This document shows positions 27,601-40,731 of a stretch of 64,000 bases of DNA, piece by piece. Within the stretch, counting starts at the first letter, position 1. Every line of letters starts with the position of its first letter. Made by a program: the position numbers and the translations under genes. This stretch comes from Pyricularia pennisetigena (taxonomy: Eukaryota; Ascomycota; Sordariomycetes; Magnaporthales; Pyriculariaceae): the NCBI RefSeq assembly GCF_004337985.1, contig NC_043742.1, forward strand, positions 7,006,641-7,070,640, read 5' to 3'. The notes beneath the pieces were generated by a model that made no database searches, was not told the origin of the DNA, and was given only the letters and a program-made list of their open reading frames with translations.

Positions 27601-30600
27601 TGATGGACAATGATGACTTCAAATGTCGTGTCGCTGCCGGCATTCCGGAGTAACCTGATGGGTGGGTCGTGGGTCATCAGACAGTAAAAGATGTACGGTG
27701 AGGACAAGCATGGGTCAGGTAAAAAGCCCGCGGTACCATTAAAGGGTACTTTGGGACATAACCCGCTAAGATTGAATGGTACTGCACAGTGGCACCTGGA
27801 TGGCCAAGTACCAACCGGCGAAGTAAGGGAGAGAGAGAGGGCTGTGTGCCAAGCCAAACGACGGCAGACATCAACAGATACTGTTACGATACTGCAGGTA
27901 CTGTACAGTGGAGTATTTCAGCAAATGTCATTATCGACTAATTACCTGACTGATCATTATGGCCCTGGATCCGAAACCCTGAATAAGCCAAGTTGCACCC
28001 GGTCATATATCCCCATTGGAGCTGTTGTACGGCATGCATTCAACCACACTGGTCAGATCTACGCAAATCACACCGTACTGGTGATACAGGATCAACTGGC
28101 ATTGGCCAGCAGCATGCTCGGTAGGTTGCGAAGTATTGACGAAAGTGAACAAAGAGAAAGAGAGAGGTTAGGGGGGAGAAAAAACTTGGCCTTGGCCCGC
28201 GCTGCTCATTCCTTGGGTTGCATTCGCTCGCGCGCCCTTGTCCTTTGATCCATGCTTCGCCATGTGTTCGGCCCATGTCACTTTGTCATGCTTTACTTGG
28301 AAGAAAAACCATGGTACCCATGATCCGATTTGGAATCCCATCTCCTTACAGTGGTTTTATTGTGTTTCTTTCTTTCTTTCTTTACAGTAGTTTTCCCCCC
28401 TCCCGAGATTGTGGGACGCGACAGAGAAAAATTGGGGTCGATCTTTGCCAGCTACACAGGTATTGAAGGCACTGTATTCGCGACGTGGTCTAGCCTAGTA
28501 CATTATTTTCTCCAACTAACCCCCCCCAAAAAAAATTGCCGATAGGATTGACAGGTTGACACGCATAAAACAAGCGGGATAACGTGGGCGCTTGGTAAGA
28601 ACTTGGGAATAAAACATCCAAAATATTCGATGGTCGCCACGAGATGATAACCAGAACGGGCCATCCAATGGGACTGTCAAATATTCCAGCTCAACCTTGG
28701 CTCGCTTGGGTATGAGACGGGATTTTAGAAGGGGGGCTGGGAAAGGGAATGAATGATTATTTACCTACAGCACGTGCGCTGTTAAGCCGCTGACTTCGTT
28801 TGGGTTGTTCGTACTAGGAGACGACTTTCTTTGGCGAGGTACCATAGAAGATGTGATGAAATAAATACCCTTGGCAATGTACCAATGGAGGGGGTGGAAA
28901 TGGCTTGAATGTGATTCGTCTTTACGCATTGTGTAGGTACCGGGAAAAATTGCCTCGATCCAATATTTGATCACTTTCTTCCCACACAGCACATCCCATC
29001 CATGTCTGGACAAATCTGTAACGCGATGCCACCTGCCATCTTCCGCTTCCGTATTAGCCCGGAAACTCAAGGGATTGCTTCGCAAAAATAAAATCGAAAC
29101 TCTTTTGGTGGGCCAATATGCTTGCTTGACTGCCACCCGCCAATCCCAGCCCGTAGAACAGGGTTTACGGACGTTACTCCGATCGGTTTTGCTTTCTTTC
29201 CCACCCCAAGAGGGACTTTTACTTCATTGTTCAAATTGTGGGCGCGGGCTTTGTTTTTTTTTTTTTTTTGCACTTTTTTTGCACTTTTTTCTCTCTCGGC
29301 AGATGAGGAGCAATTAAACCTAGAGACGTGCATGTGTCAACTGCGCAAATTTGAGGGAATCAAAAATGACCAATACTCGGTAAAGCAGCCGAAAAGTTTT
29401 ACTTATGGTTTCCTGGCATTAATAATTTCCAACGTGGGAGAAGAAAAGATAAAAACAACAACAATGCAACCAAACTACCCACTGTACCATATAGTGTAAC
29501 GCTTGCGCCTCCGAAATTTATGTAAAGTGAACCTCGCGTCCACAAATCGGGACCCATTGATTGGGGGATTCTTTTTCCTCAAGGCAATGCCGATAGGACA
29601 TGTGAAAAAATCATTCATTGTATCTGGTGACCTTGTGCCGAGTGTGGGTTGGTTGCAATTATGCAGTGTTTCTTTTTTCACTTGTCCACAACCCGAGAAG
29701 TACCAAGGATCTACTGCGAGACTTGGCCGCGTGGCCGAACAGGCGGCGGTGAGAGTGGGTGTGCCGGGCGATGCATATCGCTCCATCGGGGAGATTGGCC
29801 ACGCCCAAGATTCTAGCCACCCTTGCCTGCGTGTTGCGGTGCCTTGCCATCCAATTCATCCCATTGTACCAAATGCACAAGGCAAGCGAGGGACAGATTT
29901 GTTCACCCGCAGCTTGGGTTGGCATTCGTTTGCATTGCCGTACACGAGGTACATACCTACTCCGTAAGCAGAATGTGGTATGTGCACCAATGCTGATCCC
30001 TTCTCATGTGTGACGAAATCCTCCCAAGGCTAAAATTGGGGTATTTCCAATACTGTACAGTACCGCCTGCTATATGTACATAATGGCTTGTATGTTTCAA
30101 TATCAAACGAGACCATGTTTATATCGTTAACACAATGCCCTAGCCAAGCTACCTAGACGAAAATACGGTCAGCGGCTAAGATTTGGCAGCTATAATAGCA
30201 TGTCAACCAACCCTTGCAGAATAAAATGATGCCGACACAACGGTAAGCCTTGGCTTTCCCTTTTAATGCCACGACTGCGAGATTTCCAAAGTTGTTATTC
30301 CCATCGCAGAACCCCTCCCCCCCATTTCCAAGGTGACGATGGCCGCTAATGACGACAGATTTAATTGGGGGGAGGAGAAATTCTCTTGTCCTCGTGGGTG
30401 AAATGTTCCTTGTCCGCGTCGCATTGATTACTATCTACAAATACTCGTGCCGGTATCAAAAGTACTCCTTTGGTAGGTGCGTGGCAATACGCACTGTACG
30501 GATGAACATCTGTCCATACAGTACAGATAGACAGGCTAGGTAAGCGGTTCCCCTACCATACATAGCCTACCCCTCTTCTTTGTTGATTAATTTCACACGT

Positions 30601-33600
30601 CCAGCTTTCTGTCTGTCTCCTTTGCATACCTACAGGCAGGCTATAGTAACAAACTTTTAGTTGGGACTAGCTCGCGAACCTGCCCTAGCTTCCCACGCTG
30701 ACACGCTGTCACTGTGTTTTAGCTGCGACTTTTCTGTCCCTCCCAAACCAAAAGTTGCTGGCTGCTTCCTGAGCAGTTTGTTTGCTTGCGATCCATTCAT
30801 TTACTTGACTGCCTCCTTGAACCTACCCGCCCGTGCCCCTTTCGGGCATGGGACGCTGCTGATCTAGTGTCGACTTAGCGTTCCCGACAGTTTGGTTCGC
30901 CGCGATCTCGTTGACACTAAGATTGACGGATAGGCTTTTTAGCATGGAGGAACCGCCACTGGGGTTCTGCCATCCCAGAAAGAGTATAGTAAAAGTTACC
31001 TTGGGGACCTCAGCCCAGGTCTTGGGTGGTCCTGAAGCTATCCAATGCGATCAATCAGGTATTATTGCTTGGTGATTAGGAATATAGGTGTCTCTCCTTT
31101 TTGGTACACACTCACACACGTGCAATGTCGAATCCGGGTTTTCTTTTCTTTTCTTTTCTCTTCTTTTTTTCTTCTTTTGCTTGTTCCCTTGCGCTCTGGT
31201 CTTATGGTCAAAGTGAATAAAACAACAACCACACCTTTTTTCCCTCTGTCCCTCCCCATTCACCTACTTGCCACTTTATTGCTACTTTTTTTTTTCTCTC
31301 CTTCTCCGTGTGTGTATGTTTGTATGTGTGTGTGTCTCGCCCAGAAGCATCCAGGCATTCAAATTTACGCGAGACCGAGTGTAACTGGCCCAGGATACGG
31401 CTCGGCACACAATCGTCTCAGCTGAACTTACCCTGGGCATTCGTTACAGGCATCCACAAAACAAAAAAAAAAAAAAAACAGAAAAGACCGAATCAACTCC
31501 GTCATTCGTCTTTTTTTTTATTTCTTTTTTTTTTTATCAATGCCAGGGCGGGGGTATTTATCCTATTGGCTGCCACTACTTGCATTCTTTTTTAGGTATC
31601 TGGCGGTCTGGCTGTATGCACTGGGTGCCAAGTTGCGTGCGTTGCCAACGTGTTGCCGGCAAAACTTGAACCGTCCGAACGGTGTTGTTGCTGTCATGTG
31701 CTGGCTGCCTGTGCGTTGCATCTCGGGCCCTAGGGGCCACCGTAATTCGGATGGATGCCTGCTACCATAAATCATCGAATCGAGCCTTGGTGATGTGCAG
31801 AAGTCCCCTAAGACTAAAACCAAGTGAGCAAATAAGAAACGAAAAGGGGAGGGGGGTTGTCGGGTCCCTCAAGTGTGTCAATATTGACTAGACCAGACTA
31901 GCATAGACTAGTCCAGTTGTGTGCGTTTGGCAAACCTCCTAGGGCATATTATGGTTAGTATGGCACAAAATCCTCCGGAAGTACGTGTTAAAAACTAGTC
32001 TAGTAGATCGTCTGCACTTTTTTGTTCCGTATTGATCTACAGCTAGACTGGGTTACCCTTTTGGTTGGGTATTGTGCCTCGACTAGGCAAGGAGGGTAGT
32101 TAATCCAATTATTAAGTTCTAATGGGTAGATCATAGTGCTCAGACTGACATTGCCTGACGAGGTTCTTGACTCGAACAGCGACTTGTTTTTAATTTATGT
32201 CTTTGGCATTCTTGGCACCAGAAACAAGCTCGCGAGATCTTCGCCCTAATTCATTAGTCGGTAACTCATCTAAACCGTTTGGGCTAGCCCGCGGCCCCCA
32301 TCAAGTTTATTCCCCATCCTTTGTCGGGGCATCGTTGGGAGAAGGGAGATCAGAGGACATCATTCAAGAGGCGTTCAGAGACTTTTTGACGGCGCCGTCG
32401 AAAAGCTAACCTCCACCTCCACCCCCAGAGGCTCTCTGTACCATGGTACCGAATAGTGAGAGTAAAAGTATATATTCGCCTGTGTACTTTGCGGAAAGTA
32501 CGTATTTCGTGCCGCACCGCAACTGTAAAAGTAAGCCCCCCCCCCCCCCCCCCCCCCAAGTGACGGGAGGGGCACTGGGAATCAACCGACAGCCGATCGC
32601 TCCAGTCTGCCTGGCAGTCCAGATCGCTGCGCTTAATGTTGTGCCATCATCAAATGCCAAGGCATGTCATGCCCATTAATTAATTCTATGCCTTGGATGA
32701 GTTTGTTTTGCGCAAGCCTTGTCAATGCTGAGACCGCGCGACCGCCCCGGATCAGTGTCCTTGTTGCACAGCGGGAGAGAGATTGATGGCTGCACAATGA
32801 ATGACGCGCTGTCAATTATTGGCCTGACTGCTGGCGTTGTTTCTTCTCTCTTTCTTTTGTTCCCCGGGTTGACTAATGTACGGATAGACTACTTGTTCAC
32901 GCGACTTTTGTTCAGAAAAGGCTTACCTTGCTTACGCTTGGTCCACATTGAGCACAAAACATTTCTCTCGGAGGGAGAAAAAAAAAAATTACGTCGAGAG
33001 CTGGCATCCCCAACCGAACTCTGAAAGCTTTTACCGACTCCATCCGGTTCTGGCCATGCACACCACCCACATCCACCTCGGCATAAAGTGGGTTCTGCTG
33101 ACTGGCTCGCTACACCCAACAAGGTCATGCCATCCTCGCAACAGTCACGGCATACGGCGGGAATTTGTTAGTGACATACAGTACCACTTTAACTGCCCTA
33201 CTGCACCTCTTCTCTCCTCTGGCCAGCTCTTGGAAACGGGTCTGCAGCCCCGATGCGAGACCTGAATTGGATTCAGCTGAACGTTGCTCGTGCGTTTCGT
33301 CCCTCCGCCACCCTGCAAAACATTGAGATGAGTTGGACTTCTTGGCGGTGCCAGCTGTGGGTAGAGCAAAGCAGTGAGCGGAATTACAGCCGTGAGCATT
33401 TCCAAACCCCCGGAGTCCTGTCCCTCGCAAAGGTAAAAGGTAAACCCTTGTAACCCTTTCAGACTGGCTCGCTCATTCGCCAGGATCAGGTACCCATTGG
33501 AAATTTGGATGATGTGGATACCCAAGATGGAAATCGGGAAATGGCAGAATACCCGATGCACACACACACGTACAAGCATACAAACAGACCAAACCTTCTT

Positions 33601-36250
33601 AGACACACGCATGTGCGCGCAGACACTGGATGGAACCACAACCAGATCTGCCACAAACAAGAAATTGACTTGTCCATGTTCTGACCTGATAGGATTTCTA
33701 TTGCCCATCCTGAATACAGTATGCGACATGTCGAGCACCGGTAAGAATTCGGTCGGAAATGTTTCCCAGCTCCAAGGGTCGAGTGGGACTCAGCCACTCA
33801 CTAACATAATCCTGGATACCCACCCCTGCTCTGGTCAACTCGCGCTAAACCTGATTTGATTTATTCGAATTAACTTGATCGGTCGCTCTTGCCAAATCAC
33901 CACAGATCATCGACGTGCTGTTGACAGCTTAGTTCGCACACCATCCCTGTCCCCCGATTCTCTGTTGCAAGTATCCGCTCTCAGATTCCCATAGTACTAG
34001 TAATGCTTAGAAGCCCCGCAGACCGTAGCTTTCCAAACAGTCGGTGGCCGCGATATTACCCACAAAGTGGATGGCCAAGGTAGCTACCACGTCAGGTACC
34101 TGCTACCATGGGTAGGCACACGTTTTCCGCATCTAGACCCATTTTGTTGTAGGAAGCCACATTGTCAGGGTGGTCAAAATAGCTACAACCCATGCTTTAC
34201 TGCGTTACATTTACCTCCTGTATCTCGATCAAAGCAGAGCCGCCGCTATTGCTATTGCGACATTACTGTCAACTTGGGAGGGAAAAAAGGATACAGTATG
34301 AGGATCTCTTTTTTTGTTGTCAAGATGAAATCGCCTTCTCCCGATTAGGCACCTTCATCCCCCCTGAGGTTAGCAGATCGCCAAAATCGGTACTGAGGGC
34401 TATTCCCAAATATGTCCTGCCAGCGGTCAGGGAAAATCGCGTCTTGCCAGAATTCGGCCCTTCATGGTGCAGCAAGTCCGTCGTTTTCCTTGCTGTTGAA
34501 TTCGCCTGGCATGCAATCGATGTGAAAACAGTCCTTCCTCCTCATTCCAATCGTGACGCAAGTTGCTCGTGCCAGCATCTCCCGTATCGTCAACCTACTA
34601 CTGCCTGTCCAGCTAGCACGGCCTAGCTACGTGTTGAGTACTATTACTGCGCACCTCATGTAGACACACAGACACACAGTACGCTAAGCCACCGGTACCG
34701 TCACCGCAGCCTGGCGGGGCGTATAGCAAGGATGCTCCTTACCCATTTTCGTGTCTCGTGCGACAAGGGGCCACTATCCTTCGTCGTCGACACGACGGCC
34801 CATACCTTTCAAGGACCAGGTTTTGAAGGCATCGCCGCCGACATACAACCTACTAGCCTCTCATCTCGCCCCTCCTGAACTTGAATGTATCTCTCTTTTT
34901 AATTTTTTGTTAATTCTAGTTTGTTTTATTCCGCTTTGAATTTTTTTTTTTTTCCCTCACACCTCTCCGGTTGATGTGCCTAGCCTTTCTTTCTTCCTCT
35001 CACTTCACCTGCTGCTCTGCCTGGTCACATCATGCGGATTTACTCCTTTTGGAGGCGTCTTGCTTTGTTTCGAGTGGCCCAGCGCCTGAGCTGTGGCCTT
35101 CGAAGATCCCACTTCCGTGGCTGACCGTATGCACGTCACCTTCTCAACCCAATTAGGAGGGCAAGCCCAACAAGCCCCAAACTTGTCAAACCAGTCAGCC
35201 AAGTCTGGATCTTTGTTTCTCCCTTTTCCTCATGTTTGACTGCTCATGTCATGGCTTACCCTCTGTAATTGCATGGTATACCCAAAATTGAAACACACAA
35301 GGATCGCGCTGACATAACTCCCAACCCGCGAGTAGACATCCTGATTTGGGTGGTGACGCGGTCATTCAATCGCCCGTCTTTGGCAGCACGACTCGTGTTG
35401 TCGTGGTGAAGTCAGGGTGGGGCTCCGGCAAGCAATTTCCCCCTTGGCATTGGGCATGGTAAATTCTTACACCGTAGTACTTTTTTTTTCTTTTTTCTTT
35501 TTTTCTCTTGCCTCTCCACGAGGTGTGTCTTATGATACTGTGTGTACGCCCTTTTGATTCCTTCCGTGCCCAGTCCACTAAATCGTGCTTTCGTTTGCCC
35601 CTCCCAAATTCATTGAGAGGTGATCACAGCCGACGAGTATTTGATTTTGATTTTGAGCAGGAAGAGGGACATGATTTAGTATGATCTGTCAAAAAATACA
35701 TGCAAGAGTCATTTTTTGTCGAGATCGAGGTCTTTCAGAATTAGATAAAATACGATGTAGTTTGATTGAGGGCGGATAATATTTGCAGAACTCAAAACAA
35801 AAGACAGCCAAGTCAGATTCGGGTAAACCACAGCGAATACCAGAATAGACGGTTGCAGTCATACTGGTCGGTCTCGGCGGCAAACCTATCTGCCTCACCT
35901 TACATTTCGCATTTTCATCTACATGAACCAATCCACACCGCACATACACGCATAAGACGCGACTTAAAGAGCAGAACTATACCCAGTCTACAGAAGTTAG
36001 GGCGCGCATGTAACAAAAAAAAAAAAAAAAAAAAAAAAGAACCCCATAACAAAGGACCACGCCGTGCCAAACATCATACAATCACGCACGACCAGACAGC
36101 GACTTTTAGTGGGAAGCCCTGGTCCCAGAACGCCTCCGCTGATCGCCCTTCAGCGCCTGCGACTGAACTCTGACCTACCAGGATTTCTCAGCCTTTCAGA
36201 CTAATCAGCCCCGCCCATAGCTTCCGAGAATCCCTGGACCAATCTTAGTC
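24622..36250. other. gene-poor region
   Basis: About 11.6 kb without a frame that I can support as a gene on either strand. It holds many homopolymers: A24 at 26904-26927, C22 at 32536-32557 and A24 at 36015-36038. It also has recurring palindromic GTACTGTAC/TACAGTAC-like motifs (for example around 27900, 30050 and 30510) and a CTAG-rich patch at 31888-32090. I see no transposase, reverse transcriptase, terminal repeat pair, tRNA or 5S rRNA. It may contain long upstream regulatory DNA for CON7 or non-coding transcripts (inference). Confidence 0.5.
32536..32557. repeat. C22 homopolymer
   Basis: Twenty-two consecutive C on the plus strand (G on the minus strand). It is unusual here because nearly all other long runs in the window are A or T. 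Confidence 0.95.
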
Positions 36251-37750
36251 CACAATTTCCTTCTTCTTTTGATTTGCTCTTTTCCCTCTGGGGCTGCCCT
36301 GCACTCACAACTGATCAGGGAAACGGCCGCGATACTAGACCAGACGAGACCAGCTCCTCGGGCTGCCAACCTTACCTTACCTTTTTGTACCTGCCTACCA
36401 TCCCTACCTTACCTTACCTCTACATTCCCTGGACATCCTTGGGAGAAAGCGGTACCTGCTTTGCTTTCCTCAGTCAACCAACCCAGCCCCAGGCAGGCCG
36501 TGCCCGTACACCACAACTACCTTAGAATTACTATTACTTACTTACAGTGCCACCTGCCTGTTACCTTCGGTCACTTCTGCCGCTTCTTTCTCTCTTTTTG
36601 TTTTCTCACACCCGGCCTTCCGCGCCGACACCAACCAGCCCGCCCGTATAAAGACATCTTTTTTTCGCACACACCCTTACCAGTCCTTGAGCTTGGTGTC
36701 ATCATCTCTGTTAGAGGGGGAAATAAAAACAAAACAAAAAATAACAAAGAACATTTAACACAGAAAAAAAAAGAGGCCGGTTTTTGGAACTATTTCCTCC
36801 CCGCTTTTTAGCTTCCTCATCAACTTTTTTTTTTCTCATAAAAAAATCCAACCGGTAGTACGGCTAGCTCACCTAGCACGCACTACTTGAAAATCTGAAC
36901 GGAACCTTTTTTAAGTTTTGTCGTTAGCACCACCCCTGGAAAAGCCGCTACTATCTGCAACCGGATAAGTCCATAAGACAGCGCAAGCGCAAGCCAGCAG
37001 GGTCGCGGCGGTCCAGCAGATTGACCTCGCGCTATTTCGTTAGTGCCAGACTTTGGTTCATCCTCAACTCCACCGCCAATCTCATCGCACACCACCCGTG
37101 AACATTGCCTGCTTTGCGCAACGGACGGAACGGAACGGTACACGTCGTGTGAAATCAGTCAGTCACTCAGTCTCCTGAGCGTCAAGGTCCGAGCTCGACG
37201 ACAATCTCCATCCTCGAGAGACTTGTCTGTCGAGATACCCTGAGGGGGGGTAGCGTAGCGGCGCTTGCTCTCTGTCTCTCCTGGCCTAGTCGATCGCGGA
37301 TCAGCCAGCCAGGTCCAGCTCGAGAGCGGCGAGCCCGTCGAACCGATTCTTGATAAGCCGGCGTCTTCCGCCGTCTTCAACCTGGGTTGTACGTACCCAA
37401 GCTTCGTGACGAACAGTCTTTATGCAGCGCGTTCCTCGCTTCTAGCACAAGAAAACCAGCCCGGTCTCTCCTCCGGCTTCCAATCCAACACCAGAACGAT
37501 CACAAGGCGAAAGACAAACCTGCCAAAGATATCCCTCCCCTCCATCTTCCAACCTTGACGACCCCCATTACGCCGGATCCCAAGATCGAATCAAGCCGAG
37601 GGGCAGACCATCTCTGACAAGCCTGGACTCACTAGGTGTTGGCCGAGACCTAAAATCCCTCCGGTCTTTTTTCTTTCTTTCTTTCCTTCTGACTCTTTTG
37701 CTTCTTTGTCCTTGACCCTTTCGCGGGAACCCGTGTCGTATCGACATAGT
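36251..37750 (+). promoter_or_regulatory. pyrimidine-rich promoter and long 5' leader of CON7
   Basis: The sequence is strongly C/T-rich, with CTTACCTTACC repeats at 36370-36422 and TTTC runs near 37670-37690. A seven-codon upstream ORF starts at 37422 and stops at 37445. Frames such as 36269-36811 reflect the pyrimidine bias and do not look like proteins. The transcription start cannot be fixed from sequence alone. Confidence 0.45.
37422..37445 (+). promoter_or_regulatory. short upstream ORF in the putative CON7 leader
   Basis: ATG plus six codons and TAG (MQRVPRF), about 300 bases before the CON7 ATG. If the leader includes it, it could lower CON7 translation. Whether it lies in the mature mRNA is unknown. 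Confidence 0.35.
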
Positions 37751-39768
37751 ATGTTGGCCTCGTCACGCCAGCCTCGTCACGCGTTCGTTGAGCACCACCA
37801 CCAGCTTTCCTCGTCCACCCTGCACCGGTCAGGCTCCCCACAGACGGGACCCTTACGCCAAGACGCGACCACCCCGACACTTGCAACGTCTGTAGGTCCA
37901 TCCATGGATCGCAGCGCGTCGGATTACTCGCAGTCAGGTTTGCCTTCGCCCTATCCTAGCAACTGCGGCGACAACCAGTCTGAGGCCCAATCTGTGACCG
38001 TAGATACCTCGTCTGCTGCGCAATACAACGCATCTGCGCAGCAAGAAGTGCGCTCAAACAACCCAGGCACCTACTCGGCCTCGGCGACACCCACGTCCGA
38101 GTACGGCGTATACTCAGCTTCGGCGCGGTCGGGTTCCTTTCCGGACCACCTCCAACAGAGATCATACCACCCGGCTAGCAATCATAGTGGCAGCAGTGGA
38201 GGTATGGCGCAAACACCAACAAGTCCGTCCGCATCCCTGCCTCAGGATGCACTTCATCGCAGCCACCCGGCTGTCCATCCGCGGGATATCAAGTCTGACA
38301 CGGGAGGTGCACCCATAGATCCATCTATCGCCGCCCCTAGCCCAACGTATGGGGCTCCCACCCAGTACTCGCCGTACGGGGCCCCTTCGCAGGACATGTC
38401 GCACGGTTATGCGCATCCCGGTAGCAACCTGTATGCCCAGCCTCGGCCCGACTGGTCGGGGTATGGGCAGCAGCACGGCGCGCCTCTGACACCCGGTCAT
38501 CACGTCTTCCCACAAACGCCAACCTCGGCACCGCCTCAGGCGCGCCCTAACCAGGTTAGTTTTTTTGATAATAACTACTGACGGCAGACCTTGAGCGACT
38601 TGAAACTTGGGGTTTCATGTTTTTCTTTTGTTTTCTTGGCGCTGGTTTGCGACTTGAGTTGTGCGCAAGGGCATCAGGGAAATATGGTCCTAACATGAGG
38701 TGCAAACTTTTTGCAGGTGTACTCTTTTGTGCCAATACCCGGCGCACAACAGCACAAACGCCCCAGGCGACGATACGAAGAAATTGAGCGCATGTACAAG
38801 TGTGGATGGCAAGGTTGTGAAAAAGCCTACGGTACATTAAATCATTTAAACGCGCATGTGACGATGCAGTCGCATGGTCAGAAGCGCACTCCTGAAGGCG
38901 AGTACTTTCACTTTTCATTCAGAGTTGACCCCTCCCTTCAAATTATGGTTTTGTCTGGATTTTCGCGGCTTTTCGAAAAGCACTCAGCCTGCTTTGGCGG
39001 ATAAGTATTGCTTCGCGAAAGTGCCAGGCAGGCTATTCATAGCATCAAAATGTTTGTCAAAAGAACAGACCCAAGGTTTGACGTCAAATGGTCGTCCACA
39101 TTACCTCCACCGGCTAGCGGCCGCAAGGGTGAACCACTATGTCGGGATTCGTCTGGCCCCCACATGGCACTACTCATCTTCCTTTGCATGATGTCGCAAC
39201 ATCGCAGCACCCACCCACCAGACATGAGCGACTCGAATGTAACGGCAAATTGAGGCATACTAACTCGATGTTGCATCGCCACAGAGTTCAAAGAGATCCG
39301 TAAGGAATGGAAGGCTCGCAAGAAGGAGGAAGAGGCTGCGCGTAAGGCGGACGAGGAGCGCCAACGCCAAGCAGCTCAAAGCCAAGGCGGTTCAACCGAA
39401 GGTCAGACTGGGTCGGATGTATCCCAATCATCGAACGGCTACGCGGGAGCCCGTGGCGCTGTGCAGTTGCCCCCAATCGGCTACCAAGCGGGCCAGTATC
39501 CAGCGGCAACGTCGACGTCGGTACAGCAACAGCCACTGCCTGACTACAACGCCAGCTACATGCAAAGCTACCAGCCTGCCTCGCCGTACGGAGGGTCCAA
39601 CCAGGCCATGTATAATCAACGTTAGTGGTTTTGACCGCCAGCATGGGTCCGGGCAGAAGCGGCCTTATTCGATCGCCTATCTGTCCAGAGTTGGAACTTG
39701 ATTGCACTAACCGTAGCTCGATCTGATGCGCAGAAGACGGCATGGATTCCAAGCATTTGAGAATGTGA
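37751..39768 (+). CDS. CON7: Con7-type C2H2 zinc-finger transcription factor
   Basis: In Pyricularia, Con7 is a nuclear regulator needed for normal conidium shape, appressorium formation and cell-wall gene expression. Four exons (37751-38554, 38717-38897, 39285-39620, 39734-39768) give 451 residues. Residues 1-268 are Ser/Pro/Gln/Tyr-rich and look disordered. A basic stretch KRPRRR (about 282-287) precedes the finger YKCGWQGCEKAYGTLNHLNA, arranged C297-x4-C302-x12-H315-x5-H321. A charged helix, FKEIRKEWKARKKEEEAARK, follows, then a Gln/Tyr/Pro-rich tail ending DGMDSKHLRM. Intron 2 (38898-39284) needs a GC donor (GAAG then GCGAGT) with a perfect TACTAAC branch site and ACAG acceptor; this restores TPEEFKEIRKEW. 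Retaining intron 1 would stop before the finger. Retaining intron 2 would stop just after it. Confidence 0.93.
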
Positions 39769-40697
39769 AGAAAGTCGTGACTCTGGGTATATAGTGGCAG
39801 GAATGGCGGACGGACTGGATGACCGACGACGATGACAACAAGGGCATCTTATGGGCCGTTCTGGAATGTTCTGCCTGCAGTCCGGTCCGGACTGCCTTGA
39901 TGGCCCCGACTCTTATACGAGGACACGCGCTGCACATTCGTCATCTCTCGCAAGACGCAACAATGGATCTTACATGGTTCCATCAATAATTACAACCGCA
40001 TTAGACGAACGCCACCACCGAATACCCAGGCTATTGGTTCGTTTTAATGTCAGACTCTCAACAATCATCAACATTCTTTCTGCATAGCAAAGGGGGGAGG
40101 GCGTTTGTACACGGCAATATGCATTTCGCTGGTCTCAGCAACCCGAGCGCCACTGCTGGTGAGGGTTTACTGTATCATGGCATACGATCTTATAAGAGGT
40201 TTCGCACGCGCGATACTTTTAGTCCCTAATGTCTTTGGGCTGTTTGCTTCTCTTTTTTCTTTTTTGCTTCTCCCTCTTTCTCTCCCTGTCCACCTTATTT
40301 GTTTTTCTTTTTGTGGTTTTTTCTCTTGTCTCGTTGATGGTGTTCTTACTGGCAGCTTCTTTGGAACCGGTTTTTTATTTTTTTTCTTTTTTTTTTTAGT
40401 TTTCCACTGAAGGAAGCATCTGTTATGAGGATGTATCGGGGTTGGATGGCCGGTATGGGTAGAGTTGATGGGAGGGATGACATAAAGGGTTTGAAGCACA
40501 AGGCAAACCAGGCCCAGCTGAGTAGAAATGGTTGGGATAAGTGCATGAAAGGCACTTTGGCAGCAACAACAGTAATAAAATGGGCTTGGATTCATTGCAC
40601 TGTCTCGGTGATCTTGTGGTTACTCACAGTATATCCGCATATGTATAATGTGAAAAAAAAAAAATATTGGACGTGAGGAAGGGATATATTGTCTGCC

Positions 40698-40731
<34 letters not shown>

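Noticed and set aside
27691..28248. 185-residue frame in the gene-poor region
   Set aside because: Short-range low-complexity content, no recognisable motif and no supporting splice structure.
36269..36811. 180-residue plus-strand frame in the CON7 upstream region
   Set aside because: Composition follows the pyrimidine-rich leader; no domain, no plausible splice context, and it overlaps probable regulatory DNA.
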